Source of the DNA: an uncultured Slackia sp.
GTDB taxonomy: Bacteria; Actinomycetota; Coriobacteriia; Coriobacteriales; Eggerthellaceae
Length of the DNA: 64,000 nt
Direction: 5' to 3'
NCBI RefSeq assembly: GCF_934630525.1
Contig: NZ_CAKTVX010000009.1
Location: 1 to 64,000, forward strand
Below, piece by piece: positions 1-7,671 of this stretch. The notes below the pieces were generated by a model. It was not told the DNA's origin and did not search any database. It saw only the letters and a program-made list of their open reading frames with translations. The translations under genes and the position numbers were made by a program. The stretch's first letter is position 1. Each line of letters starts with the position of its first letter.

Positions 1-56
1 CGCCTTCGCCGAAAGTACTGCAGCGCCAGGCTGCGGGAGGACAGGGCGTCGCGCTC
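1..56 (+). rRNA. rrf: 5S ribosomal RNA, 3' part only
   Basis: The first ~56 bases match the 3' half of bacterial 5S rRNA. A GCCGAAAGTACT block corresponds to the usual GCCGATGGTAGT. A short hairpin follows, then GCGGGAGGACAGGGCG, which corresponds to the conserved GAGAGTAGGACG segment. The 5' half lies outside the window. A UUCG-loop terminator follows closely. The window therefore starts at the end of a forward rRNA operon. Confidence 0.85.
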
Positions 57-80
57 ATGCAGGGCGCTTCCGCATATACA

Positions 81-100
81 GGGCCTTCGGGCCCTTTTTC
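81..100 (+). terminator. Rho-independent terminator of the rRNA operon
   Basis: GGGCC (81-85), TTCG loop, GGCCC (90-94), followed at once by a T-rich tract (95-105). It is a short, very stable stem placed just after the 5S end. Confidence 0.85.
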
Positions 101-105
101 TTTTT

Positions 106-124
106 GGGGCCGCGAGGCCCCTTT
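106..124 (+). terminator. second hairpin, possible back-up terminator
   Basis: GGGGCC (106-111), GCGA tetraloop, GGCCCC (116-121), then TTTCC. It sits directly behind the first terminator. The T-run is short, so it may only back up the first one. Confidence 0.5.
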
Positions 125-150
125 CCTATATCGGGGGCAAGGCCCGCCGC

Positions 151-183
151 AACCTGTTAAATGCTCGCAGCGTTTAACAGGTT
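151..183. repeat. perfect 11-bp inverted repeat
   Basis: AACCTGTTAAA (151-161) is mirrored exactly at 173-183. The spacer TGCTCGCAGCG can itself pair (GCT/AGC), giving one long hairpin about 115 bp before the amidohydrolase gene. It could be an operator or a further terminator; nothing in the sequence decides between them. Confidence 0.6.
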
Positions 184-304
184 CATTTTCAGGTTGCCTA
201 GCGAACTGCGGGGTGTTCTCTTGGTCAGAAATCGTTTTTCGTCCGTTTCTTGTTTTGTGGAATTGGATACTATTTTCCCTTAGTGAAAACGATAGGGGAT
301 GACT

Positions 305-1309
305 ATGACCTGGGAAGTGCATGAGGTTCATGAGCGTCTCTATCCCGACCAGGGATGGACGCCCGCTAAAGTGATTCTGGAGGACGAGAAGCATCTTCAT
401 GATGCCGACCATCCCGATGCGAACGGGTGGCCTATTTGGCATTTTCGCCACACTCGACCGACCGAAGGGCCGGGGTCGGGAGTTCTTCCCGATTGTCCAA
501 TTGTCGATGTTCATACTCACGCATGGGTCGATAGCTTTGCGCCTCGCATGCGTGCTTATTTCGGAGACAACTTCGGCGCTACGGCTTTTAATCCTGGCAC
601 GCTCGATGGCGTTCGTGAGCGAAAACGCGAGCTTGGCGTTACGAAATCGGTGATACTTCCTGTGCCTACGAACCCTCGCCAGGTGCCGCAATTCAATGAA
701 TGGCTGCAGGATTATACCGATGACCCCGATATTGTTCCGTTCATGAGCGTGGTGCGCGATATGGATGACCCTGTTGCCGAGATTCACCGATGCGCGGAAT
801 TGGGTTTTAAGGGCATGAAGCTTCATCCGGTGAATCAGCATTTCAAAATGAGCGACCCTAAAATGTTTCCTATATACGAGGCCGCCATTGAAGAGAATAT
901 GGTCATCTTATTCCATACGGGTTCGGGCATTGATTACCCGACGGTTGGTCCCGATTGGGATTGCTCGCCTGTTGAAATTGACCGCTTCTTTAACAAATTC
1001 CCTTATGAGCGCACGGTTTTGGCTCATTTAGGCGGCAGTGTGCCTGATTTCACGCATCCGCCCGAGCTGCATCCTGAATGGCCCGGGTATATGGATACGG
1101 CGTTCCAGCTTGGCCATATTTCTAACGATGACTTCCTGCGCATTGTGCGCGAATATGGTACGACGCGTATTTTGTTTGGCACCGATTCTCCTTGGGAAGA
1201 CACCGCGGACTTTTTGACGAGGCTCGCTCATATTGGCCTAACCGATGATGAGTTGCGTGATATTTTGTATCGCAACGCGAATGCGCTGCTTGACCTTGGT
1301 TTGGAATAG
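305..1309 (+). CDS. amidohydrolase family protein (Amidohydro_2-like)
   Basis: A 334-residue metal-dependent TIM-barrel hydrolase by motif. A DVHTHAW motif (His70, Thr71, His72) supplies the first metal ligands, KGMKLHP and LFHTGSG lie mid-barrel, LAHLGG gives a late His, and FGTDSPW near the C terminus carries the conserved catalytic Asp. The substrate cannot be told. About 68 residues precede the first metal motif, longer than usual for this family. The ATG at 305 is preferred because AGGGG at 294-298 lies 6 bases before it; an ATG at 299 would have no spacing. It appears monocistronic, followed by a strong hairpin at 1451. Confidence 0.8.
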   Translation: MTWEVHEVHERLYPDQGWTPAKVILEDEKHLHDADHPDANGWPIWHFRHTRPTEGPGSGVLPDCPIVDVHTHAWVDSFAPRMRAYFGDNFGATAFNPGTLDGVRERKRELGVTKSVILPVPTNPRQVPQFNEWLQDYTDDPDIVPFMSVVRDMDDPVAEIHRCAELGFKGMKLHPVNQHFKMSDPKMFPIYEAAIEENMVILFHTGSGIDYPTVGPDWDCSPVEIDRFFNKFPYERTVLAHLGGSVPDFTHPPELHPEWPGYMDTAFQLGHISNDDFLRIVREYGTTRILFGTDSPWEDTADFLTRLAHIGLTDDELRDILYRNANALLDLGLE

Positions 1310-1450
1310 TTCGTTTCTGGTGGCCGATTTGCTGGAGGGGCTGTATTTTGTGGCGCGGATCGGCGCCAGCGGAAATATAACGCCCTGCTCAGAATTGGGT
1401 TTGAACGTACCACCCGATTATTCAACCGTTCCCATATTATCGGCTTCTTT

Positions 1451-1486
1451 TATACCCCGCCTGGTCAAGGCGGGGTATACTCTTCT
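1451..1486 (+). terminator. strong hairpin after the amidohydrolase gene
   Basis: A perfect 12-bp stem (1451-1462 with 1468-1479) and a 5-base loop, followed by CTCTTCTC. The downstream tract is pyrimidine-rich rather than pure T. On the other strand it is followed by AAAGAAG, so the forward direction is favoured. Confidence 0.6.
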
Positions 1487-1504
1487 CTACATCTGTTGAG
1501 CGGG

Positions 1505-1576
1505 CGCGCTTTCGCCGATGTTCCGGTTTGCCGGGCATTTTGGGAAGAGGTGAAAGCGCGTCCACTTGTGAAGGAG
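1505..1576 (+). promoter_or_regulatory. structured 5' leader before nhaC
   Basis: An outer stem pairs 1505-1516 with 1549-1560 (CGCGCTTTC against GAAAGCGCG). Inside it CCGG (1523-1526) pairs with CCGG (1531-1534). The structure ends about 10 bases before the AAGGAG ribosome site at 1571-1576. It could control translation of the sodium antiporter. I could not match it to a riboswitch class I know well. Confidence 0.5.
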
Positions 1577-1582
1577 TGGATA

Positions 1583-3304
1583 ATGGAAGGTTTTGCGCTC
1601 ATTGACACGGGCATATGGTCTATTGTGCCCCCGCTTTTGGCGCTCGGTTTGGCGCTTCTTACGAAGGAGGTGTATTCCTCCCTCACGATCGGCGTTTTTG
1701 TTGGCATGGTGATTTATACCTTCACCATCGATGGCGTTGGATTCGGTTCGCTCGTTGACGCGTTCTGCCTGGTTCCCCAAATGATGGGTGAGCAAATCGC
1801 CAACAACGGCGCGCTGCTGCTGTTCTTGGCGTTGCTGGGTGCGCTTGTCGTGCTTATCGCCATTGCCGGCGGCTCTCGCGCATATGGCGCATGGGTTTCT
1901 CAGCACGTGAAGAGCGCTCGCCTCGCCCGCGTAATGACCGCCGTTTTGGGCATTCTCATTTTCGTGGACGACTATTTCAACTGCCTCACGGTTGGCGCGG
2001 TTATGCGTCCTATTACCGACCGCTTCCGCATGAGCCACGAAAAGCTCGCATGGCTTATCGATTCGAGCGCGGCGCCAGTGTGCATTATCGCCCCGGTGTC
2101 TTCGTGGGCTGTTGCCGTTGGCGGCTACCTGGGCGATGACGGCTTCAACCTGTTCGTTCAGTCAATCCCGTATAACTTCTACGCGCTTGGCACTATCGTA
2201 TTCGTGTTCTTCGTTGCATTCATCGGTTTGGACTTTGGCCCCATGAAGAAGGCCGAAGAGGCTGCCGCGAAGTATGGTTCCGCCGAGGCCGAGGAAGTTG
2301 CTGCCGCAAACCCAGGCAAGGTTATTACCAATCCCAACGAGGTCGAGGGCGATACGCGCCTGAGCGTTGCCACTGAGCGCACTGCCGCCAAAATCGCCGC
2401 GAAGAATAACCCGCAGACCGCGCACGATTTGCCTGCGACCGTTATTGCGGAAGAGACTGAGCTCGCCGAGGCGTTTGAGGCGAATAAGGCCGAAGCTCAG
2501 TTCAAGGGAATGGAAGTGTCCGAGAGGGGCAAGGTGTTCGACCTTGTTGTGCCTATTCTCGTTCTAATTGTGTTCTCCATTTGGGGCATGCTGTATATGG
2601 GCGGCTTCTTCGAAGGCGTCGAGTTCGCGACCGCCGTTGGCGAGAATCCTGTTGCTGGCTTGTGCATCGGTTCGTTCGTGGCGTTGGTCGTTGCTGCTGC
2701 CATGTATCTGCCTCGCGGCCTGTGCACGCTTCAGGGCTACATGGAAGGCGTCGCCGAAGGCGTGCGCTCCATGGTTGGGGCCATTATGATCCTCGTGCTC
2801 GCTTGGTCGCTCGGCGGCGTATGCCGTTACATGATCGGTACGGGTCCGTTTGTGAGCGGCTTCTTGAATGGCCTGGGCGTAAGCCTGGCTCTGCTGCCGT
2901 TCGCTATTTTCCTGGTTGCGGCATTCATCGGCTTTTCTATGGGCACGAGCTGGGGCACCATCGCGCTTATCCTGCCTATCGTTGTGGGCGTATTTGACCC
3001 GAGCGACCCGCTGTTCTTGGTCGCCATCGGCGCGACTCTCGGCGGCGCGGTGTATGGCGACCATATCTCGCCGATTTCCGACACGACGATTCTTTCGTCT
3101 GCCGGCGCTGAGTGCAACCATATGGCGCACGTGTCGACGCAGATTCCGTACGCATCTATCGTATTCGTGTCGGGCGCTATCGGTTATGTCCTTGCGGGCA
3201 TCATGGGCAGCCCGTGGATTCCGTTGGCCGTCACCATTGTGTTGGCGTGCGGCGGCTTCGTTGTAATCGCGAAGATCATGAACAAGAAAGACGCTGCGGC
3301 GTAA
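1583..3304 (+). CDS. nhaC: Na+/H+ antiporter, NhaC family
   Basis: A 573-residue multi-pass membrane protein that should exchange sodium for protons. It carries the NhaC-family signature GDHISPISDTTILSS near residue 491, and SSWAVAVGGYLG about residue 170. A hydrophilic, Ala/Glu-rich cytoplasmic loop of about 100 residues lies between residues ~215 and ~320 and splits the membrane part in two. The ATG at 1583 is chosen because AAGGAG lies 6 bases upstream; a TTG at 1496 would add 29 residues but falls inside the leader hairpin. It is closed by a 14-bp terminator at 3315. Transported ions are inferred from the family; some NhaC relatives exchange organic acids. Confidence 0.88.
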   Translation: MEGFALIDTGIWSIVPPLLALGLALLTKEVYSSLTIGVFVGMVIYTFTIDGVGFGSLVDAFCLVPQMMGEQIANNGALLLFLALLGALVVLIAIAGGSRAYGAWVSQHVKSARLARVMTAVLGILIFVDDYFNCLTVGAVMRPITDRFRMSHEKLAWLIDSSAAPVCIIAPVSSWAVAVGGYLGDDGFNLFVQSIPYNFYALGTIVFVFFVAFIGLDFGPMKKAEEAAAKYGSAEAEEVAAANPGKVITNPNEVEGDTRLSVATERTAAKIAAKNNPQTAHDLPATVIAEETELAEAFEANKAEAQFKGMEVSERGKVFDLVVPILVLIVFSIWGMLYMGGFFEGVEFATAVGENPVAGLCIGSFVALVVAAAMYLPRGLCTLQGYMEGVAEGVRSMVGAIMILVLAWSLGGVCRYMIGTGPFVSGFLNGLGVSLALLPFAIFLVAAFIGFSMGTSWGTIALILPIVVGVFDPSDPLFLVAIGATLGGAVYGDHISPISDTTILSSAGAECNHMAHVSTQIPYASIVFVSGAIGYVLAGIMGSPWIPLAVTIVLACGGFVVIAKIMNKKDAAA

Positions 3305-3314
3305 GAGTTCGATA

Positions 3315-3346
3315 CAGAAGAGGCCGGGTTCGCCCGGCCTCTTCTG
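3315..3346 (+). terminator. terminator of nhaC
   Basis: A perfect 14-bp stem (3315-3328 with 3333-3346) closed by a TTCG loop. It lies 11 bases after the nhaC stop, with little T-tract. Confidence 0.8.
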
Positions 3347-3352
3347 CTGTCC

Positions 3353-3471
3353 GGCTTCGGCCGCCTGACACGCGGCTCCGCTTCGGGCAGGTCCTGGCTC
3401 GCACGAACGTGCCACTGGCGCGTTCGGCTCGTGCGGAATCTTGCGTATCCGTATGTCAGGCAGCCGAAGCC
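3353..3471. repeat. ~120-bp imperfect palindrome in a convergent gap
   Basis: Outer arms 3353-3369 and 3455-3471 match over 17 bases with one mismatch. Inner arms around 3401-3409 and 3421-3434 (GCACGAACG against CGTTC..TCGTGC) also pair. It fills the space between the nhaC terminator and the 3' end of the reverse dGTPase gene. It contains no gene. Confidence 0.6.
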
Positions 3472-3493
3472 TATATTGCCTATGCTGACGCAA

Positions 3494-4720
3494 TCATGCC
3501 CGCTGGTAGTCGATTCCGTCGAAGTAGCTGCGGAATTCTACATGGTGGCTGCTGTGGGGGCAGATGAATTTGTGGGCTGCCAGGAAATACTCGTCGGTCA
3601 TCGCGGCGAGGTAGTCGACGACGATTTGGTGCGGCTCTTCCTTTCGGTAGGGCGCGTCGTCGTCGTAAAGGCGACGCTGTCGCTCAATCTTCTCGATATG
3701 GTGTTTGAAGAGCGGGGAGCTTTCGTTATTCGCTTTTAGGTCGCGAAGTAGCTGCTCATAGAGTTCTTCGAACATGGGGCGAATCTCTTCTTCGTAAATG
3801 TCGCCCTGGTCGCCGGCTAGGTAAATGCGCTCGTAGTTTTCGGCTTTGGCGGTTTTAAGCGCGGCGAAGGCGTCGTCGCTCATTTCGATGTGGTCGCGAA
3901 GGTAACTGTGCTCGACGATGTCGACGGTGAGGTTGTTGATGATTTCGGCATTCATAACGCCCATGGGACCTGCCGTGAAATGCCTGTCCGATTCCAGCGC
4001 GCCAACGCCCATGGCGTCTTGGCGGTCTTTGCCGACGTAGGCGACCATATCAGAGATGCGCACGACGCAGCCTTCGAGCGTGCTGGGGCGCAGGTGCCCA
4101 ATGGCCGCCTCGTCGGTATAGCATGCCTCCATGCGGGCATCGAAATCTTCAAAAGAATGCGTCGTGCCTAGGTAGAACGATTTCTGGCTGCTTTCGCCGT
4201 TGTGGCACAGCACGCCATCGAGCGTTTGCAGGCTCGTATTGCGGGCGTAGAGATGGTCGAGCACACGCGCACTGTGGACGTTATGGTTGAAATAGCGTCC
4301 CGTGTCGGCGTGATAGAGGTCGTTCAAGATGTGCTCGCCTGCATGTCCGAAGGGCGTATGTCCCAAATCGTGGCCAAGGGCAATGGCTTCCGTGAGGTCT
4401 TCGTTGAGGCGCAGCATGCGTGCGATGGTGCGCGCGGTGCGGGCGACGAGCTGTACGTGCAAGCCTCGTCGCGAGATGTCGTCGTTGCGCACGAAGCTGA
4501 ATACCTGCGTTTTGCCGGCGTAGCGGTTGTAGGGCGGCACGTTGAGGATTTTGTCAATGTCGCGACAGAAGGGCGGGCGGTGCAAACGCTGCGACATGTC
4601 TCGCTTGGGGTTGCGCCGTATGGCATCTTCGTTGGCGCAGCGATAGGGGTTGCTAACGCCGTTTTCAGTGTCGGCATTCCACCGCTCGACGAATTCGGGT
4701 GAGAAATTGTTGTAAGCCAT
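3494..4720 (-). CDS. dgt: deoxyguanosinetriphosphate triphosphohydrolase-like protein
   Basis: A 408-residue HD-domain phosphohydrolase. Members split dGTP (or other dNTPs) into the nucleoside and tripolyphosphate and so shape the dNTP pool. RRGLHVQLVARTARTIAR, then GHDLGHTPFGHAGE with His117, Asp118, His121 and His126, are the dGTPase HD signature. Length fits the family. The ATG at 4720 has AAGGAG about 6 bases upstream. A TATACT box lies upstream on the reverse strand near 4763. It converges on nhaC across the palindrome at 3353-3471. Confidence 0.85.
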   Translation of the reverse strand: MAYNNFSPEFVERWNADTENGVSNPYRCANEDAIRRNPKRDMSQRLHRPPFCRDIDKILNVPPYNRYAGKTQVFSFVRNDDISRRGLHVQLVARTARTIARMLRLNEDLTEAIALGHDLGHTPFGHAGEHILNDLYHADTGRYFNHNVHSARVLDHLYARNTSLQTLDGVLCHNGESSQKSFYLGTTHSFEDFDARMEACYTDEAAIGHLRPSTLEGCVVRISDMVAYVGKDRQDAMGVGALESDRHFTAGPMGVMNAEIINNLTVDIVEHSYLRDHIEMSDDAFAALKTAKAENYERIYLAGDQGDIYEEEIRPMFEELYEQLLRDLKANNESSPLFKHHIEKIERQRRLYDDDAPYRKEEPHQIVVDYLAAMTDEYFLAAHKFICPHSSHHVEFRSYFDGIDYQRA

Positions 4721-4906
4721 GGCTGCTCCTTGGCTGCGTTTCGAAAATCAATATGCCGAGTATACGACATCGGCGCGCGCAGGCCGCAGAGAGGCGAAAG
4801 GAGCTCTGAATGCGCGATCTCGTGCATTCATAGGCGGGTGCTTTCGATTGGACGGTCGCCGCTGTCAAGCTTCTATGCTTCCTTGAAACCTTTTTGAAAA
4901 AAACTG

Positions 4907-4936
4907 TTCCACTGTAGCGTGCGATAGTGCTATAGT
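4907..4936 (+). promoter_or_regulatory. promoter for the glycine riboswitch / AGCS unit
   Basis: TATAGT at 4931-4936 is preceded by TGC (extended -10), with a weak TTCCAC -35 at 4907-4912 and an 18-base spacer. Start would be near 4943, giving a leader of about 400 bases that holds the riboswitch. Confidence 0.5.
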
Positions 4937-5084
4937 CTCCGTCAGCACCTTGAGGGATTGAGGTTAGCCTTTTTCCTCTCTCTTGTCGCTCTTCTCAATC
5001 CTCCAAGGTTACAAGTGCATAGCGCCACCCCGTCGATACGTCTTGAATCGAAGCTTTCCCGGCCGAGACTGGACGCGTTAGGGG

Positions 5085-5178
5085 CCTCTGGAGAATCCCA
5101 ATCATTTGGGTGCCGAAGGGGCAAGCGCCGCGAAACCCATGATCGCGCGGCGTGAAACTCTCAGGCAAAAGGACAGAG
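5085..5178 (+). promoter_or_regulatory. glycine riboswitch, single aptamer
   Basis: Hallmarks of the glycine aptamer are all present: CTCTGGAGA at 5086-5094, GCCGAAGGGGCAA at 5112-5124, then CTCTCAGGCAAAAGGACAGAG ending at 5178. P1 pairs CTCTG (5086-5090) with CAGAG (5174-5178). No second full aptamer is visible up- or downstream. A terminator-like hairpin follows at 5188. It precedes an AGCS amino-acid/sodium symporter, a known target class. Confidence 0.9.
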
Positions 5179-5187
5179 CAGCTTCGC

Positions 5188-5246
5188 AGCTTGTTGCAGG
5201 TATTCGTGCATGCGTATTCCTGCAACAGCTCTTCTTCTGTTTTTCA
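5188..5246 (+). terminator. riboswitch expression platform: terminator hairpin
   Basis: GTTGCAGG (5193-5200) pairs perfectly with CCTGCAAC (5219-5226). The stem can extend with flanking AGC/GCT and is followed by CTTCTTCTGTTTTTC. It lies about 15 bases after the aptamer, so glycine binding most likely decides between read-through and termination. The sign of control is not readable by eye. Confidence 0.65.
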
Positions 5247-5348
5247 TTTCTCCCTATATTCCAAGGCTCCTTCGCTTTCTGAAAGCGTGTCGCGTGCGGC
5301 GTTAGATAGTCGGACGTTTCGCGATGCGGAATGAAGAAAGGAAGAGTT

Positions 5349-6830
5349 GTGGAACAGTTTTTCGCCACGGTGAACAGCATTTTGGTCGCCATCGACGATT
5401 TTATTTGGGGCGTGCCGCTTATGGTCCTCATTTTGGCCGGTGGTATCCTGCTGACCGTGCGCCTGCGCGGCCTGCAGTTTTCCAAGTTGCCCCGCGCGCT
5501 TCGCTACATGATGAAGAATGAAAAGGGCGATGACGCTCACGGCGAGGTGTCGAGCTTCGGCGCGCTGTGCACGGCGCTTTCGGCCACCATCGGCACCGGC
5601 AACATCGTGGGCGTTGCGACGGCTGTCGTTGCCGGCGGCCCGGGCGCGATGTTCTGGATGTGGCTCGCTGCGTTGTTCGGAATGGCCACGAAGTATTCCG
5701 AGGGCCTGCTTGCGGTGAAGTATCGCAGCATTGACGAAGACGGCCATGTGCTTGGCGGCCCGTTCTATTACATCGAGCGCGGCATGAAGCAGCGTCTGCC
5801 CCAGATTTCCTGGCGTTGGCTCGCAAAGATCTTCGCGTTCTTCGGAATGTGCGTCGGCCTGTTCGGCATTGGTACCTTCACGCAGGTGAACTCCATCAAC
5901 TCGGCTATCACCGGCTTCTTTGACCCGAACATGGCGCATACCGTGAGTCTGTTCGGCATGGAATACTCCCTCGCTACGGTTATTGGCTCGCTCGTCGTCG
6001 CCATTTTCGTTGGCCTGGTTGTCATTGGCGGCCTGAAGCGCATTTCGAGCGTCGCTCAGAAGATCATTCCCGTTATGGTGGTCATCTATGTGGGCTTCTC
6101 TCTGGTGCTCATCGTAGTGAACATCACCGCTCTGCCCGATGCGCTGGTCACGATTGTCGAGAGCGCGTTTGGTCTGCGTGCCGCCGCTGGTGGCGCCCTG
6201 GGTGCGATTATCATTGCTATGCAGAAGGGCATCGCGCGCGGTATTTTCTCCAATGAGGCTGGCCTCGGTTCTGCTCCTATTGCCGCCGCCGCTGCCCAGA
6301 CCAAAGAGCCTGTGCGTCAGGGTCTGGTTTCTATGACGGGCACCTTCCTGGATACAATCATCGTGTGCTCCATGACCGGCTTGGCCCTCGTGATGACGGG
6401 CGCGTATCAGATTCCCGGCCTTGAGGGCGCAGCCGTTACCACCGCTGCATTCCAGGCTGGCTTGCCGTTCATTCCCGGCGAGGCCGTGAGCTTCGTACTC
6501 ATGATTTGCCTGGCGCTGTTCGGTTTCACCACCATTCTGGGCTGGGACTACTATGGCGAGCGCTGCCTCGAGTATTTCAGCAACGGCTCGAAGAAGGCCG
6601 TGAAGGTGTACCGCTGGGCTTATATCGCCTGCGTGTTCGCCGGCCCGTACATGACGGTTGCTGCCGTGTGGACCATCGCTGACATCTTCAACGCATGCAT
6701 GGCTATTCCGAATATGATCGCCCTGATCGTGCTTTCGGGCGTGGTTGTTCGCGAGACCAAGGACTTCTTCAAGCGTCTTGAGGAAGCGAACGGCGACGAG
6801 GAAGCTATGGTTCCGTACAAGGCGCAGTAA
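5349..6830 (+). CDS. sodium:alanine/glycine symporter (AGCS family)
   Basis: A 493-residue inner-membrane carrier that takes up small amino acids with Na+. Family motifs are clear: GTGNIVGVATAV, GGPFYYIERG and FSNEAGLGSAPIAAAA. About ten membrane segments span the chain. The GTG at 5349 is preferred because AAAGGAAGA lies just upstream. An ATG at 5331 (six residues longer) has only a weak GCGGA before it. The glycine riboswitch in its leader suggests that glycine is a substrate or signal. No partner gene follows. Confidence 0.9.
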   Translation: MEQFFATVNSILVAIDDFIWGVPLMVLILAGGILLTVRLRGLQFSKLPRALRYMMKNEKGDDAHGEVSSFGALCTALSATIGTGNIVGVATAVVAGGPGAMFWMWLAALFGMATKYSEGLLAVKYRSIDEDGHVLGGPFYYIERGMKQRLPQISWRWLAKIFAFFGMCVGLFGIGTFTQVNSINSAITGFFDPNMAHTVSLFGMEYSLATVIGSLVVAIFVGLVVIGGLKRISSVAQKIIPVMVVIYVGFSLVLIVVNITALPDALVTIVESAFGLRAAAGGALGAIIIAMQKGIARGIFSNEAGLGSAPIAAAAAQTKEPVRQGLVSMTGTFLDTIIVCSMTGLALVMTGAYQIPGLEGAAVTTAAFQAGLPFIPGEAVSFVLMICLALFGFTTILGWDYYGERCLEYFSNGSKKAVKVYRWAYIACVFAGPYMTVAAVWTIADIFNACMAIPNMIALIVLSGVVVRETKDFFKRLEEANGDEEAMVPYKAQ

Positions 6831-6955
6831 GAATCGATTTGTCCGATGGAAGCGGGCGACGGCGAACCGATTGGCTTCATGTGGAGTTGTGGATCGCTGC
6901 CGCCCGCTCGTTTGAAGAAACTTCGAGCCAACGGCGCTTTCGGCGTTTGCAGCTT

Positions 6956-6961
6956 TATAAT
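6956..6961 (+). promoter_or_regulatory. TATAAT box upstream of folE
   Basis: A perfect TATAAT, but no convincing -35. The predicted start (about 6968) lies only ~9 bases before the hairpin at 6977. If both are used, the hairpin would sit at the very 5' end of the folE transcript. Confidence 0.4.
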
Positions 6962-6976
6962 ATCCCCCATGAACCG

Positions 6977-6999
6977 ACGCGCCTTCGGGCGCGTTTTTG
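6977..6999 (+). terminator. terminator between AGCS gene and folE
   Basis: ACGCGCC (6977-6983), TTCG loop, GGCGCGT (6988-6994), then TTTTG. It most simply ends the AGCS transcript about 150 bases downstream of that gene's stop. Confidence 0.75.
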
Positions 7000-7026
7000 T
7001 TGTTTGCGGAAAGACGGGAACCAAAC

Positions 7027-7584
7027 GTGGTCGACCAGGAGAAAATCCAACAGGCTGTTCGCCTTTTGCTCGAGGGCATGGGGGAAGACGTTGAGCGCGA
7101 AGGGCTGCTCGAGACGCCTCAGCGCGTGGGGCGCATGTATGCCGAAATTTGCCGAGGCATGGACGAATCGGCATCGGAGCATTTGTCTACGACGTTTTCC
7201 ATCGACTCCGACGATATGGTCGTCGAGCGCGATATTCAGTTCTACTCGCTGTGCGAGCACCACTTGCTTCCGTTTTATGGCAAGGTGCATCTCGCCTATA
7301 TCCCCGACGGTCGCGTGACGGGGCTCTCGAAGCTCGCGCGTACGGTCGAGGTGTTCTCTCGACGCCTGCAGCTGCAGGAGCGATTGACTTCGCAAATCGC
7401 CGATGCGCTCATGGACGATTTGGGCGCGAAGGGCGCTATCGTCATGGTCGAGGGCGAGCACATGTGCATGTCGATGCGCGGTGTGAGCAAGCCAGGCGCT
7501 TCGACCGCAACGCTTGCAAAGCGTGGCGTTTTCGAAGGCAATCAGGCGCTGGTTGATGAATTCTTCCGCCTGATTGGGAAATAG
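7027..7584 (+). CDS. folE: GTP cyclohydrolase I
   Basis: A 185-residue enzyme that converts GTP to 7,8-dihydroneopterin triphosphate, the first step of folate synthesis. The zinc motif CEHHLLPF gives Cys76 and His79, and the third ligand is Cys147 in GEHMCMSMRGV. SKLARTVEVFSRRLQLQERL is the family core. Length fits the short bacterial type. The GTG at 7027 with GGGAA upstream is preferred; a TTG at 6997 lies in the terminator tail. It heads the folate segment folE - HD protein - folB. Confidence 0.92.
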   Translation: MVDQEKIQQAVRLLLEGMGEDVEREGLLETPQRVGRMYAEICRGMDESASEHLSTTFSIDSDDMVVERDIQFYSLCEHHLLPFYGKVHLAYIPDGRVTGLSKLARTVEVFSRRLQLQERLTSQIADALMDDLGAKGAIVMVEGEHMCMSMRGVSKPGASTATLAKRGVFEGNQALVDEFFRLIGK

Positions 7585-7607
7585 TCCGAGCGCATAGACC
7601 ATCGATG

Positions 7608-7639
7608 AGCCTTGCTTTTTTGCGAGGCTTATTATTTTG
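7608..7639 (+). terminator. hairpin after folE
   Basis: AGCCTTGC (7608-7615), TTTTTT loop, GCGAGGCT (7622-7629; one G-T pair), then TATTATTTTG. It may be a weak terminator, or allow partial read-through to the HD gene 88 bases downstream of folE. Confidence 0.45.
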
Positions 7640-7671
7640 ATTGACCGAATGCATGAACCGGGGAGGCGAGT

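Noticed and set aside
5244..7079. A 611-codon reverse frame opposite the AGCS gene
   Set aside because: It covers the riboswitch tail, the symporter and the terminator. The forward frame has all AGCS signatures.
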